This document shows, piece after piece, positions 44,073 through 53,039 of a DNA stretch of 64,000 bases. Under the pieces are notes generated by a model. That model made no database searches. It was given only the letters and a program-made list of their open reading frames with translations, and was not told where the DNA came from. A program made the translations under genes and the position numbers. Every line of letters starts with the position of its first letter. The stretch's first letter is position 1. Source of the DNA: Actinomycetota bacterium (GTDB lineage Bacteria > Actinomycetota > UBA4738 > HRBIN12); NCBI GenBank assembly GCA_026003015.1, contig BPGL01000001.1:1132717-1196716 (forward strand), read 5' to 3'.

Positions 44073-45251
44073 CTACGCCTCGGCTGTGGCGCGCATCGCC
44101 TCGATGAGGATGTCGGCGACCTCGGGTCGGGAGAACTCCCGCGGGGGCCGCTCGCCGCGCCGGAGCATCTCGCGCACCTTCGTCCCCGACAGCGACACCC
44201 GCGTCTCCTCGCCGTGGGGGCAGGTCTTCGGCGAGGCCATCCCCTCGCACGCGTTGCACCAGAAGGAGTGCTCGAACTTGAGCGGCGTGATCCCGAGCTC
44301 CTCGGGCCCGAACTCGTCGAAGATCTCCTGCGCCTCGTAGGTCCCGTAGTAGTTACCGACGCCCGCGTGGTCCCGGCCGACGATGAAGTGCGTGCAGCCG
44401 TAGTTCTTGCGGCAGATCGCGTGCCAGATCGCCTCACGGGGCCCGGCGTAGCGCATCGCGGCCGGGAACACCGCCACCATCGCGCGGTCCTTCGGGTAGT
44501 AGCCGGCGAACAGCGCCTCGTAGCAGCGCATCCGGACGTCGGGCGGCACGTCGTCGGCCTTCGTGGCGCCCATCAGCGGGTGCACGAGCAGCCCGTCGAC
44601 GATCTCCAGGGCGCACTTCTGGATGTACTCGTGGGCCCGGTGGATCGGGTTGCGCGTCTGGAACCCGACGATCGTCCGCCAGCCCCGACGACGGAACTCC
44701 TCGCGGGTCTGGCGAGGGGTGAGGCGGTGCTCGACGAAGTCGTCGTGGGGCGGCAGGGCGATCGCCTCGACCGGCCCGGCCACGCAGCGGGTCCCGGCCG
44801 CGTAGACGGCGGCCACGCCGGGGTGCTCCTCGTCCTCGGTGCGGTACACGGTCCGCGCCTCGGCGCGCGGGTCGCGATCGAAGACCTCGGCGATCCGCAG
44901 CACGGCGAGCGGGTCGGCGTCGGGAGCGGCCGCGAGCGCGACGGCGTCGGCCCCGCCGATCCGCTTGAGCTCCTCGTCGCCGACCGACAACACGACCGGG
45001 ATCGCCCAGGCGAGCCCGTCGGCCAGGTGCATCGTCTCGAGCACCGAGCGGTAGTCCTCTTCCCCCTGGAAGCCGGTGAGCGGGGACAGGGCGCCGACGC
45101 TCAGCAGCTCGAGGTCGGACAGCTCCCGCTCCCCCAGGACGATCCGGGGCAGGTTGCGGGCCTCGGTGCGCAGGTCCTCGGCGGCGTCGGCGTCGGCCAC
45201 CAGGTCGACGAGTTTCCCTCCGTGCGGGGGGATCGGGTCGGCGTCGAACAT
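44073..45251 (-). CDS. sat: sulfate adenylyltransferase (ATP sulfurylase, homo-oligomeric type)
   Basis: 392 residues. PUA-like start with LSPLTGFQGEEDYRSV, nucleotide motif QTRNPIHRAHEYIQ, GRDHAGVGNYYG, and a zinc-type cluster CNACEGMASPKTCPHG near the end. Makes adenosine phosphosulfate from ATP and sulfate (or the reverse). No APS reductase or kinase lies in the window, so assimilatory or dissimilatory use is open. The long leader (about 45 bp after TATCCT) has an AAAGGGAG site. Confidence 0.95.
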   Translation of the reverse strand: MFDADPIPPHGGKLVDLVADADAAEDLRTEARNLPRIVLGERELSDLELLSVGALSPLTGFQGEEDYRSVLETMHLADGLAWAIPVVLSVGDEELKRIGGADAVALAAAPDADPLAVLRIAEVFDRDPRAEARTVYRTEDEEHPGVAAVYAAGTRCVAGPVEAIALPPHDDFVEHRLTPRQTREEFRRRGWRTIVGFQTRNPIHRAHEYIQKCALEIVDGLLVHPLMGATKADDVPPDVRMRCYEALFAGYYPKDRAMVAVFPAAMRYAGPREAIWHAICRKNYGCTHFIVGRDHAGVGNYYGTYEAQEIFDEFGPEELGITPLKFEHSFWCNACEGMASPKTCPHGEETRVSLSGTKVREMLRRGERPPREFSRPEVADILIEAMRATAEA

Positions 45252-45314
45252 CGGCTCCCTTTCGATCGGACGGCAGACGGCAAGGATACGGGGCGGACCG
45301 GACCGGTCGCGCCC

Positions 45315-46229
45315 TCAGGCGACGACCCAGAGGGCCTCGGGGGCGAGCTCGACCTCGAGACGCCGGTGGTCGCCCATCGCGTCGCCGTCGACCTGGACCG
45401 GGAACGGATGCTCGGCGGCAACGACGACCCGCGAGGCATCGTGGGTGTAGTCGATGTCGCGCCCGTGCACGTGCCGGGCGGAGCCGAAGACCTGCCAGGC
45501 GATCCGCGGCACGCTCCGGCGCGCCAGGCGGCGCACCGCGAGCACGTCCAGACCGCGGTCCAGGGACGCGTCGGGCGTCATGCGCACCCCACGCTCCCGG
45601 TAGTACGTGTAGGGGTCGGTGCGCCCCACCATCACCGACAGCGCCTCGACGGCCTCGCGGTCGTCCACCTGCACGAGCAGGTCGGGGCGCCGGCCGGCGT
45701 AGCCGACGAGGAGCTCCCAGGCGACGGCTCGGAACGCCGCCCGCTCGAACCCCGCCTTCGTCTTCGGGAACCGCCGCTCGAGCCGGCGCATCGCGGCGGC
45801 GTCCACGCCCGCGCCGCAGTTCACGGCGAAGTACCGACCGTCGGCCCGGCCCAGGTGCAGCTTGAAGGCGGCGTCGTCGAGCGCCCGCGCGATCAGGACG
45901 CCGGCGCATTCGACCGGGTCGGTGGGCAGGCCGAGCGCGCGCACGAGGACGTTCGTCGCGCCGCCCGGCAGGACGCCGAGCGCGACCTCGGTGCCGGCCA
46001 GGGCGTTCACCGCCTCGTTGATCGTCCCGTCCCCGCTGAAGACGACGACGAGGTCGATCCCGTCCTCGACGGCCTGGGCGGCGAGCTCGCTCGCGTGCCC
46101 CTTGTCCTTCGTCTCGGCCACCTCGAGGCGGAAGTCGGCCGACAGGGCCTTCTCGATCACCGCGAGGGTCGGCTTGGACACCGTGCGGGCGACGGGGTTC
46201 ACCACGAGCAGCACGCGGTGGAAACGCAT
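45315..46229 (-). CDS. diacylglycerol/sphingosine kinase-like lipid kinase
   Basis: 304 residues. VLLVVNPVA at the start, FSGDGTINEAVNALAG (nucleotide loop), GVLPGGATNVLVRALGLP and FAVNCGAGVDAAAM, all typical of the DAGK catalytic family. It phosphorylates a lipid alcohol such as diacylglycerol with ATP at the inner membrane face, recycling lipids. Divergent from the DUF2269 gene. Confidence 0.9.
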   Translation of the reverse strand: MRFHRVLLVVNPVARTVSKPTLAVIEKALSADFRLEVAETKDKGHASELAAQAVEDGIDLVVVFSGDGTINEAVNALAGTEVALGVLPGGATNVLVRALGLPTDPVECAGVLIARALDDAAFKLHLGRADGRYFAVNCGAGVDAAAMRRLERRFPKTKAGFERAAFRAVAWELLVGYAGRRPDLLVQVDDREAVEALSVMVGRTDPYTYYRERGVRMTPDASLDRGLDVLAVRRLARRSVPRIAWQVFGSARHVHGRDIDYTHDASRVVVAAEHPFPVQVDGDAMGDHRRLEVELAPEALWVVA

Positions 46230-46294
46230 GGACGGCCCAGTATGCCAGCCCCGCCGCGGTCGCGCATCTTCGCACGCGCTAGGCTCCAGGGCGC

Positions 46295-46774
46295 ATGGAC
46301 GGCCTGCGCACCCTCGTGCTCGTGCTCCACGTGCTCGGCGCGATCGTCGCCCTGGGGTTCTCCCTGTCCTACGGGCTGTGGCTCGCGCGGGGCGAGGCGT
46401 CCGGGGCCGCCGAACGCGCGTTCGCCCTGCGGACGATCTCGTGGATCGATCGGCGCGTCACGACGCCCGCCTACGTGCTCCAGCTCGTGACCGGGCTGCT
46501 GCTCGTCGGACTCGTCGACTGGGGGCTGCTGCGCGAGGCCTGGCTCGAGATCTCGATCGGGATCTACGTCGTGCTCGTCGCGATCGCGATGGCCGCCTAC
46601 GCGCCGGCCTACCGGCGTCAGGTCGAGCTCGCGCAGCGCCTGGCGGCCGGCGAGGCGGTCGAGCCGGCCTACCGGACCCAGGCCGCGGTCGCGCGACGCT
46701 GGGGGGTGCTCGTCACCGTCCTCACCGTGGCGATCGTCGTGCTGATGGTGTGGAAGCCGGCCCTGTGGAGCTGA
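46295..46774 (+). CDS. four-helix membrane protein, DUF2269-like
   Basis: 159 residues with four helices: TLVLVLHVLGAIVALGFSLSYGLW, YVLQLVTGLLLVGLVDW, ISIGIYVVLVAIAMAAYAP and WGVLVTVLTVAIVVLMVW. The size, the HVLGAIVALG start and W-x-x-R loop match DUF2269 membrane proteins. A TAGGCT nine bases before the ATG may be its -10. Function unknown. Its end overlaps moaD on the other strand. Confidence 0.75.
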   Translation: MDGLRTLVLVLHVLGAIVALGFSLSYGLWLARGEASGAAERAFALRTISWIDRRVTTPAYVLQLVTGLLLVGLVDWGLLREAWLEISIGIYVVLVAIAMAAYAPAYRRQVELAQRLAAGEAVEPAYRTQAAVARRWGVLVTVLTVAIVVLMVWKPALWS

Positions 46775-47030
46775 GGGCGCCGGCGGCGCCTCCGCTCACC
46801 GGGGGGAGGATCGCGACCTCGTCGCCGTCCCGAACGGGCGTCGCGGCGGTCGCGCGCTCGCCGTTCACGACGAAGGTGGAGGTCTCGACGACCGACGCGA
46901 ACCGCTCCCCGTAGCGGGCGGCGAGGGCCGCGGCGACCTCGCCAGCCGTGGCGCCGTTCGCCTCGACGGTCCCGGCGTCGGCGAGCTCCCGAAGCAGGGC
47001 GAACAGCCGGACCCGCACGCGCGCCGTCAC
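46722..47030 (-). CDS. MoaD/ThiS-family ubiquitin-like sulfur carrier with C-terminal tail
   Basis: GTG at 47030. VRVRLFALLRELADAGTVEA and VVNGERATAATPVRDGDEVAILPPVSGG give a complete MoaD fold ending in Gly-Gly, the part that carries the thiocarboxylate. The frame then goes on for another 21 residues (AAGALSSTGPAST to RRSPR) and overlaps the DUF2269 gene. In working MoaD proteins Gly-Gly is the terminus, so either the tail is removed or a sequence error hides a stop. Confidence 0.78.
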   Translation of the reverse strand: MTARVRVRLFALLRELADAGTVEANGATAGEVAAALAARYGERFASVVETSTFVVNGERATAATPVRDGDEVAILPPVSGGAAGALSSTGPASTPSARRSPR

Positions 47031-47094
47031 GGCTCAAGCCTAGCGAGCGACCGACCGAGACCGGCTTCGAGCCGACCGCTATCGTGGAGGCGCC

Positions 47095-47753
47095 GTGGCC
47101 CCGCTCGTGCTCCTGTCCGATCGCGACCCCGCGCGGGTGCTCCCCGCGCTCGCGGAGCTGCCGCACGACCTCAAGCACGAGCCCCTGTCCCGGCCTCGAT
47201 CCCCCACCTCCAGGCCGTCGAGCCGGTCGCCGTGCTCCTCGACGCCGTGGAGAACGCCCCCCAGGCCTGGAGCGTCGCCACGCAGCTTCGCGACCGGCTC
47301 CCCCGGGTGCCGGTGGTGCTCGTGTGCGAGCGCGACCGGCTGTCCCGCTACCCGTGGGCGGAGGCGGCCGACGAGCTCGTCGACCCGGGCGCGCCGGCCG
47401 AGGAGCTCGCCCTGCGCCTGGCGATGCTCCGCCGCCGCGCCGGCACGGGCGACGGCTCGTCGCTGCGCCTCGGCCCCCTGGTGATCGACACCGATCGCTA
47501 CCGGGCAAGCGTCGGGGGCGCCGTGCTGGACCTCACGTTCAAGGAGTTCGAGCTGCTGCGGTTCCTCGCCGCCCACCCGGGGCGCGTGTTCACGCGACCG
47601 GCGCTGCTGCGCGAGGTCTGGGGCTTCGACTTCTACGGCGGGACGCGCACGGTCGACGTGCACGTCCGGCGGCTGCGCGCGAAGCTCGGCCCCGAGCACG
47701 AGCACCTCATCGAGACCGTGCGCGGCGTCGGGTACCGAGCGGCGGAGGCCTGA
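47095..47753 (+). CDS. glnR: OmpR-family orphan regulator, GlnR-like (frameshifted)
   Basis: GTG at 47095 behind GGAGG. The first 33 residues (APLVLLSDRDPARVLPALAEL) are in one frame; from about 47192, where one C appears to be missing, the protein continues ASIPHLQAVEPVAVLLDAVE. Length 3n+2 agrees. A receiver-like domain is followed by a winged helix: LDLTFKEFELLRFLAAHPGRVFTR, GGTRTVDVHVRRLRAKLG, VRGVGYR. This opening and domain order resemble GlnR, the nitrogen regulator of actinobacteria. Position before glnA and matching boxes support it; RegX3-like regulators are the alternative. Confidence 0.75.
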
Positions 47754-47890
47754 GGCCGCCGTCCTCACCCGACCCGGGGCGGCGACGCGTCCGAAGGTCG
47801 GTGACCCTCCGGCCTAGCCGAGCCGCACCACGGGGAAATGACCCGGGTGGACCCTGCGCCGACGGAGGCGTTCGCGTCGATGACCTCAGC

Positions 47891-48040
47891 GTGAACGGGT
47901 GGCTGAGGATCACGACGACCGTCCCCCCTTCGGGGCTCATCCCCCTCGGCCTCGTACTCCTCGCCCCGTTCCTCCGGCTCGCGCCGGTGCTCGCCGCCGC
48001 CCGGATCGGCGTTCGGCGGGCGTCCGGCGCGGGCCGCTGA
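47891..48040 (+). CDS. 49-residue membrane peptide, uncertain
   Basis: GTG at 47891, one helix (GLIPLGLVLLAPFLRLAPVLAAARIG) and a basic tail. It fills the 470-bp gap between the GlnR-like gene and glnA1. No family and no strong ribosome binding site; could be a chance frame. Confidence 0.35.
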   Translation: MNGWLRITTTVPPSGLIPLGLVLLAPFLRLAPVLAAARIGVRRASGAGR

Positions 48041-48106
48041 GCCGCTCCATCCCCCCGGAGCGCCGACGGCCCCGCCCCCCCGGCGGGGCCGTTGCCGTGC
48101 GACGGC

Positions 48107-48161
48107 GTAACGGGAAGTTAACGACCGACGGGCCCCGTCGCGTCCCGGCGACCCCTACGCT
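48107..48161 (+). promoter_or_regulatory. glnA1 promoter with GlnR-like box
   Basis: GTAAC at 48107-48111 and TTAAC at 48118-48122 are two half-sites 11 bp apart (six-base spacer). TACGCT at 48156-48161 is a possible -10. GlnR boxes of streptomycetes are built of such GTnAC/GaAAC half-sites at 11-bp steps. The same layout occurs before glnA2. Confidence 0.6.
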
Positions 48162-48226
48162 GATGCACGCGGGCGCCCTGACGCGCGCCCGACGACGTCG
48201 TCGAGCGGGGAAGGGGGAACACGACC

Positions 48227-49666
48227 GTGGCAACACCGTCGACGCCCAGGGACGTCTTGGCGATGCTCGCCGAGACCGGGGCGCAGATCGTCGACCTTCG
48301 GTTCTGCGACCTGCCGGGGCTGATGCAGCACTTCTCGATCCCGGCCGGGGAGCTCACCGAGGAGATCTTCGAGGAGGGGATCGGCTTCGACGGCTCGTCG
48401 ATCCGGGGCTTCCAGGAGATCCAGGAGTCCGACATGCTGCTCGTGCCGGACCCCGAGACGGCCTGGCTCGACCCGTTCACGAAGCACCCGACGCTCAACA
48501 TCAACTGCTTCGTGAAGGACCCGGTGACCGGCGAGTGGTACTCGCGCGACCCCAGGCACGTGGCGCGCAAGGCGGAGCTGTACCTGCGCCAGACCGGGAT
48601 CGCGGACACCTCGTACTGGGGTCCGGAGTGCGAGTTCTACATCTTCGACGCCGTGCGGTTCGACCAGAACCAGCACGAGGGCTACTACCACCTCGACGCG
48701 ATCGAGGGCGTGTGGAACTCCGGGCGCGACCGCGAGCTCGACGGCACGCCGAACCTCGGGTACAAGCCGCGCTACAAGGAGGGGTACTTCCCCGTCCCGC
48801 CGATGGACCACTACCAGGACCTTCGCTCGGAGATGGTCCTCAACCTCCAGCGGGCCGGCGTGGAGACCGAGGTGCACCACCACGAGGTCGGCACGGCCGG
48901 GCAGGCGGAGATCGACATCCGGTACGGCACGCTGCTCGCCACCGCCGACAAGGTGATGACCTACAAGTACGTCGTGAAGAACACGGCACGGCGCCACGGG
49001 AAGACCGTGACGTTCATGCCCAAGCCGATCTTCCAGGACAACGGCTCGGGGATGCACACCCACCAGAGCCTGTGGCTCGAGGGCGAGAACCTGTTCTGGG
49101 ACGAGGTCGGCTACGCGGGGATCAGCGACACGGCGCGCTGGTACATCGGGGGCCTGCTCGCGCACGCGGCGTCGCTGCTCGCGTTCACGAACCCCACGAC
49201 GAACTCCTACCGGCGCCTCGTGCCCGGCTACGAGGCGCCGATCAACCTCGTGTACTCCCAGCGGAACCGCAGCGCCGCGGTCCGGATCCCGGTGTTCTCC
49301 CGACGGCCCGCGACCAAGCGGCTGGAGTTCCGCACGCCCGACCCGACCTGCAACCCCTACCTCGCGTTCAGCGCGATGCTGATGGCGGGCCTGGACGGGA
49401 TCAAGAACAAGATCGAGCCGCCCGAGCCGATCGACAAGGACCTCTACGACCTGCCGCCGGAGGAGAAGGCGAGCGTGAAGCAGGTCCCCGGCTCGCTCGA
49501 GGAGGTGCTCGACGCCCTCGAGGCCGACCACCAGTGGCTGCTGGAGGGCGGCGTCTTCACCCAGGACGTGATCGACACCTGGATCGAGTACAAGCGGACG
49601 CACGAGCTCGACCAGGTGCGGCTGCGACCGCACCCGTACGAGTTCGCCCTGTACTTCGACCTGTGA
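48227..49666 (+). CDS. glnA: glutamine synthetase type I (adenylylatable)
   Basis: 479 residues, GTG with GAAGGGGGAA upstream. Beta-grasp domain with [18 protein letters not shown], catalytic domain with [33 protein letters not shown], and the adenylylation loop with Tyr407 in [10 protein letters not shown]. It makes glutamine from glutamate, ammonia and ATP. The tyrosine context matches the GSI-beta class controlled by GlnE, which is encoded convergently 70 bp away. Confidence 0.97.
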   Translation: MATPSTPRDVLAMLAETGAQIVDLRFCDLPGLMQHFSIPAGELTEEIFEEGIGFDGSSIRGFQEIQESDMLLVPDPETAWLDPFTKHPTLNINCFVKDPVTGEWYSRDPRHVARKAELYLRQTGIADTSYWGPECEFYIFDAVRFDQNQHEGYYHLDAIEGVWNSGRDRELDGTPNLGYKPRYKEGYFPVPPMDHYQDLRSEMVLNLQRAGVETEVHHHEVGTAGQAEIDIRYGTLLATADKVMTYKYVVKNTARRHGKTVTFMPKPIFQDNGSGMHTHQSLWLEGENLFWDEVGYAGISDTARWYIGGLLAHAASLLAFTNPTTNSYRRLVPGYEAPINLVYSQRNRSAAVRIPVFSRRPATKRLEFRTPDPTCNPYLAFSAMLMAGLDGIKNKIEPPEPIDKDLYDLPPEEKASVKQVPGSLEEVLDALEADHQWLLEGGVFTQDVIDTWIEYKRTHELDQVRLRPHPYEFALYFDL

Positions 49667-49674
49667 GCGCGAGG

Positions 49675-49707
49675 GCTTCCGGCCGCGCCGAGGCGGCGGC
49701 CGGAAGC
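49675..49707. terminator. strong hairpin between convergent glnA1 and glnE
   Basis: Twelve perfect pairs: GCTTCCGGCCGC at 49675-49686 with GCGGCCGGAAGC at 49696-49707, loop of nine bases. Begins nine bases after the glnA stop codon and lies 30 bp from the glnE stop. No U-run on either strand, as is common in high-GC actinobacteria. Confidence 0.7.
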
Positions 49708-49736
49708 TCGCTCGCGGAAGTTCGGGCGGCGCGTGG

Positions 49737-52367
49737 TCACTCCTGCTCGTGGAACACGCGCTCCATCGCGCGCCGGGCGCGCCGGGTGATCCGCACGTAG
49801 TCGTGCAGGAACGCCTGTCGGGGGTACGCCTCATAGCCGAGCCGGCGCGCGAGCACCGTCTGCTCCTGCGGGCTGACCGGGAGCGCCTCCGCGTGGAGCC
49901 GACGGTCGATCTCGAGCGCGTTCTTCACGTCGGACAGGAAGACGAAGGCCTCCCCGAGATCGCGCGCCGTCCCCGGGGCGAGCCGTCCGTGCTCGGCCAG
50001 CCGCTCGATCGCCTCCAGGGTGCTTCGGCTGCGCACCGACGGGTCCGGCCCGCCGTGGCGAAGGAGCGCGAGCTCGACGGCGAACTGGACGTCGGCGAGC
50101 GACCCGTGGCCGAGCTTGAAGTGGAACCGCGCGGCCTCCGGCGGACGGACGCGCTCCCGCTCGATGCGGGCCCGCATCCGCCGCATCGCGGCGACCCGCT
50201 CGCGCCCGATCCCCTGCGGGGGGTAGGCGAGCTCCTCGGCGAGGCGCTCGAACCGCCGACCCAGCTCCTCGTCGCCGGCGACGGCGCGCGCCCTGAGCAG
50301 CGCCTGGAACTCCCAGGGATCGGCGTAGCGCTGCCAGTACTCGAGGAACCCCGCGAGCGAACGGGCGAGCGGCCCGCTGCGCCCTTCCGGGCGGAGGTCC
50401 GCATCGGGTTCCCATCCGGCGGCTCGGATCTCGGCGAGGACCCGCTCGGCGCACCGCACGGCCGCCTCGAGGTCCTCGGGCCCCTCCCCCTCGTAGACGA
50501 AGACGAGGTCGAGATCCGAGGCGACGTTCAGCTCGCGCGCGCCGAGCTTGCCGAGCCCGATCACGGCGAACGGGAGCGGCGGCGCCGCTCGGTCCACCGC
50601 CTCGCGCACGACCCGGTCCGCGACGTCTGCCAGCGCCGCGCCGGTCTCGCGGGGGGACAGCTCCCGCGAGGCGATCCGCGCGACGACCCCGACGAGCGCC
50701 GCCTGGGCGTCGCCCCCGCCTCGGGCCAGGGCCTCGAGCCGGTCGGGGCGCGCGGCGAGCAGGTCCGTCGCGAACGAGCTCGCGGCCACGACGTGGGCGA
50801 GTCGGCGCGCGAGGAGCGGGTCGGAGGCGAGCAGGTCCGCGGCGCGGGCGTCGAGCGCGCCGGCCACCCGGTCCAGGCGGACGAGCGCGGCGTCGGGGTC
50901 GGCGCCGAGCGCCAGCGGCGGGGCGATCACGGGGAACAGGTGAGCGAGCACCTTGCCGATCCGGGTCGCGGGGTCGACGATGCGGGCGAGGAGCTCGTAC
51001 CCGCGCGCGGGCGCGGCGAACCCCAGGCCGGCGAGGAGCTCCTCGGTCGCCGCGCGGTCGACGCCGGGACGGGGCGCGGTCGGGCCGGCGAAGGCCTCGA
51101 GCAACGGTCGGTAGAAGAGCCGCTCGTGCAGCTCGCGCACGAGCCCCGTCGTCCGGTCGAGCTCGGCGACGAGCGCGTCGGCGTCGGCGAGCCCGAGGGA
51201 GCGGGCGAGCACGTCGCGGGAGCGGCGGTCGGCCGGCAGGTCGTGGGTCTGCAGGTCGCGCACGAGCTGGAGGCGGTGCTCCAGCCGGCGCAGGAACCGG
51301 TAGGCGTCGGCCAGCGCCGCGGCGTCGGCCTCGGCCACGTAGCCCTCGGCGGCCAGGGCGTCGAGGGCCTCGAGCGTGCCGGGGCCCCGAAGCGCCGGGT
51401 CCCGCCGACCGTGCACGATCTGCAGGAGCTGCACCGCGAACTCGACGTCGCGGATCCCGCCGCGGCCGCGCTTGACCTCGACGAGCTCCTTGCCCCGCAG
51501 CCGCACGTACTCCTCGAGCCGCAGCTTCGTCCGCCGCACCTCGTCGATCGCGGCCGGCTCGAGGTGCGCGGGCCACACGAGCGGCGCGACCCCCTCGAGG
51601 AACGCGGCGGCCAGGCGCCGATCCCCCGCGGCGGCTCGCGCCTTGATCAGCGCCTGACGTTCCCAGGTCGCGGAGTCGCGCTCGTAGTAGGCGAGCATCG
51701 CCGCCAACGACCGGCTGAGCGGGCCCGAGCGGCCGCCCGGGCGAAGCGTGGGGTCGACCCGCAGCGCGATCCCCTCGTCGGTGGGCTCGGCGAGCAGGCG
51801 GATCACCTCGGCGGCAAGGCGCTCGGACCGCTCCTGCGACCCGGCCCCCGCCTCGGCGTGCACGAACAGCACGTCGACGTCGCTCGCGTAGTTCAGCTCC
51901 CCACCGCCGAGCTTGCCCAGCGCGATCACCGCGAGGCCCTCCCCGGCGAGGCGCACCGCGGCCTCCAAGCACGCGTCGGCGACCCGGGTGATCTCGGCGA
52001 CGACCGAGTCGACGTCCGCGCCCGCGAGGTCGCGCGCCGCGATCCGCAGCATCGCGCGCCGGCGGAACCGCCGCAGGCCCGCGGCCGGGCCGAACCGATC
52101 CAGGTCCCCGGCCAGCTCGACCTCGAGCTCGGCCCGGCCGCGGGCCCCGACGTCGGCGAGAGCCCAGGCCTCCTCGGGATGGCGCACGAGCAGGTCGGTC
52201 GCCGTGCGCGAGAAGCCGAGGAGCCGCACCCCCACGCGGCGCACCGCCTCGTGCTCGAAGGCCTCGCGCGCGACGGGGTGCTCGAGCACGCGCGCGAGCG
52301 CGACCCGGGCGAGCTCGGGGTCGGGCGCCTCGGCGATCGCCCGCCCGAGCTCGGGCGGGGCGCTCAC
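49737..52367 (-). CDS. glnE: bifunctional glutamine synthetase adenylyltransferase/adenylyl-removing enzyme
   Basis: 876 residues, GTG at 52367 overlapping the upstream small gene. Two nucleotidyltransferase domains, the N-terminal one (deadenylylase) with GKLGGGELNYASDVDVLFVH and the C-terminal one (adenylylase) with GKLGARELNVASDLDLVFVY, each followed by a helical domain. It switches GlnA1 activity by adding or removing AMP on Tyr407. An even longer open frame exists upstream but crosses two other genes and is not used. Confidence 0.95.
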   Translation of the reverse strand: MSAPPELGRAIAEAPDPELARVALARVLEHPVAREAFEHEAVRRVGVRLLGFSRTATDLLVRHPEEAWALADVGARGRAELEVELAGDLDRFGPAAGLRRFRRRAMLRIAARDLAGADVDSVVAEITRVADACLEAAVRLAGEGLAVIALGKLGGGELNYASDVDVLFVHAEAGAGSQERSERLAAEVIRLLAEPTDEGIALRVDPTLRPGGRSGPLSRSLAAMLAYYERDSATWERQALIKARAAAGDRRLAAAFLEGVAPLVWPAHLEPAAIDEVRRTKLRLEEYVRLRGKELVEVKRGRGGIRDVEFAVQLLQIVHGRRDPALRGPGTLEALDALAAEGYVAEADAAALADAYRFLRRLEHRLQLVRDLQTHDLPADRRSRDVLARSLGLADADALVAELDRTTGLVRELHERLFYRPLLEAFAGPTAPRPGVDRAATEELLAGLGFAAPARGYELLARIVDPATRIGKVLAHLFPVIAPPLALGADPDAALVRLDRVAGALDARAADLLASDPLLARRLAHVVAASSFATDLLAARPDRLEALARGGGDAQAALVGVVARIASRELSPRETGAALADVADRVVREAVDRAAPPLPFAVIGLGKLGARELNVASDLDLVFVYEGEGPEDLEAAVRCAERVLAEIRAAGWEPDADLRPEGRSGPLARSLAGFLEYWQRYADPWEFQALLRARAVAGDEELGRRFERLAEELAYPPQGIGRERVAAMRRMRARIERERVRPPEAARFHFKLGHGSLADVQFAVELALLRHGGPDPSVRSRSTLEAIERLAEHGRLAPGTARDLGEAFVFLSDVKNALEIDRRLHAEALPVSPQEQTVLARRLGYEAYPRQAFLHDYVRITRRARRAMERVFHEQE

Positions 52368-52705
52368 CGCCGCCGTCCCGTGCCGGGCCCTCGACCGACG
52401 GCGAGCTGCGCGAGCGCGAAGGCCGCGGCGGAGACGAGCAGCAGGGCGGCGCCCTCCCCGGCGACCGCGACGAGGTCCTCGCGGAGCCCGACGAGCCCGA
52501 CGTGGAAGACGACGACGATCGCGAGGAACATCACGTAGCCGCCGGCGAGCGTGCCGGCCAGGACCCGGAGGAACCGACCGAGCTGGCGTCGGTCGCGGAT
52601 CGGCGTGGCCGGCGGCCGCGGCGTCGGCTCGCGGAGCGCAACCACCGCGGAGACCACCACCAGGACGAACGGAGCCAGGACCGGCAGGATCGCCGTGCGC
52701 CACAT
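52364..52705 (-). CDS. three-helix membrane protein upstream of glnE
   Basis: 113 residues, ATG overlapping the stop of the previous gene and GTGA-linked to glnE. Helices at about 3-24 (AILPVLAPFVLVVVSAVVAL), 44-68 and 75-100. I recall similar small proteins next to glnA genes in actinobacteria but cannot name the family with certainty. Function unknown. Confidence 0.65.
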   Translation of the reverse strand: MWRTAILPVLAPFVLVVVSAVVALREPTPRPPATPIRDRRQLGRFLRVLAGTLAGGYVMFLAIVVVFHVGLVGLREDLVAVAGEGAALLLVSAAAFALAQLAVGRGPGTGRRR

Positions 52706-52932
52706 CACGTCGAGCCCTCGGCGATCGACCCCCAGGTCCGAACGAACAGGTGCCAGCCGATCCACAGCCACAGGCCCACGAGGGCGCTGCGGCCGACGGT
52801 CGAGCGCAGCGGCACCCTGAGCAGATCCGACATCGTCGGCCAGTCGTCCCGTGCGAGCCCGACGCTCTGCCACGCGAGCGCGGCCCCGAGGATCACCACC
52901 CAGCCCACGATCGCGATCGTGCGCATCCTCAC
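52705..52932 (-). CDS. two-helix small membrane protein
   Basis: 75 residues from a GTG at 52932 with GGGAGG six bases upstream (an ATG two codons later is possible). Helix 1 TIAIVGWVVILGAALAW, helix 2 ALVGLWLWIGWHLFV; the W-x-GWHF end resembles a small actinobacterial DUF family, possibly DUF6186. First of three genes leading into glnE. Confidence 0.6.
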   Translation of the reverse strand: MRMRTIAIVGWVVILGAALAWQSVGLARDDWPTMSDLLRVPLRSTVGRSALVGLWLWIGWHLFVRTWGSIAEGST

Positions 52933-52990
52933 CGTCCTCCCGCTGTTCCCCGGTCGAGCCTAGCCGCCCGCGCGCGACGGGCGTCGGGAT

Positions 52991-53033
52991 GTAACCGCTG
53001 CGTAACCGACCCGAGCGCCGGCGCGCCTATCCT
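52991..53033 (+). promoter_or_regulatory. glnA2 promoter with GlnR-like box, probably leaderless
   Basis: GTAAC at 52991-52995 and GTAAC at 53002-53006 form a direct repeat 11 bp apart. TATCCT at 53028-53033 is a good -10; the ATG begins six bases later, so transcription would start at or next to the start codon. No ribosome binding site precedes the gene. Confidence 0.65.
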
Positions 53034-53039
53034 GTTCGC

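Noticed and set aside
45252-45314. Riboswitch upstream of sat
   Set aside because: The leader is under 60 bp, too short for a sulfur- or SAM-type riboswitch, with only a -10-like TATCCT and a ribosome binding site.
49749-52538. A 929-codon open frame on the plus strand opposite glnE
   Set aside because: It is the mirror of glnE codons in very GC-rich DNA; the product is Arg/Glu/His-rich with no domain, while the minus strand encodes a complete GlnE.
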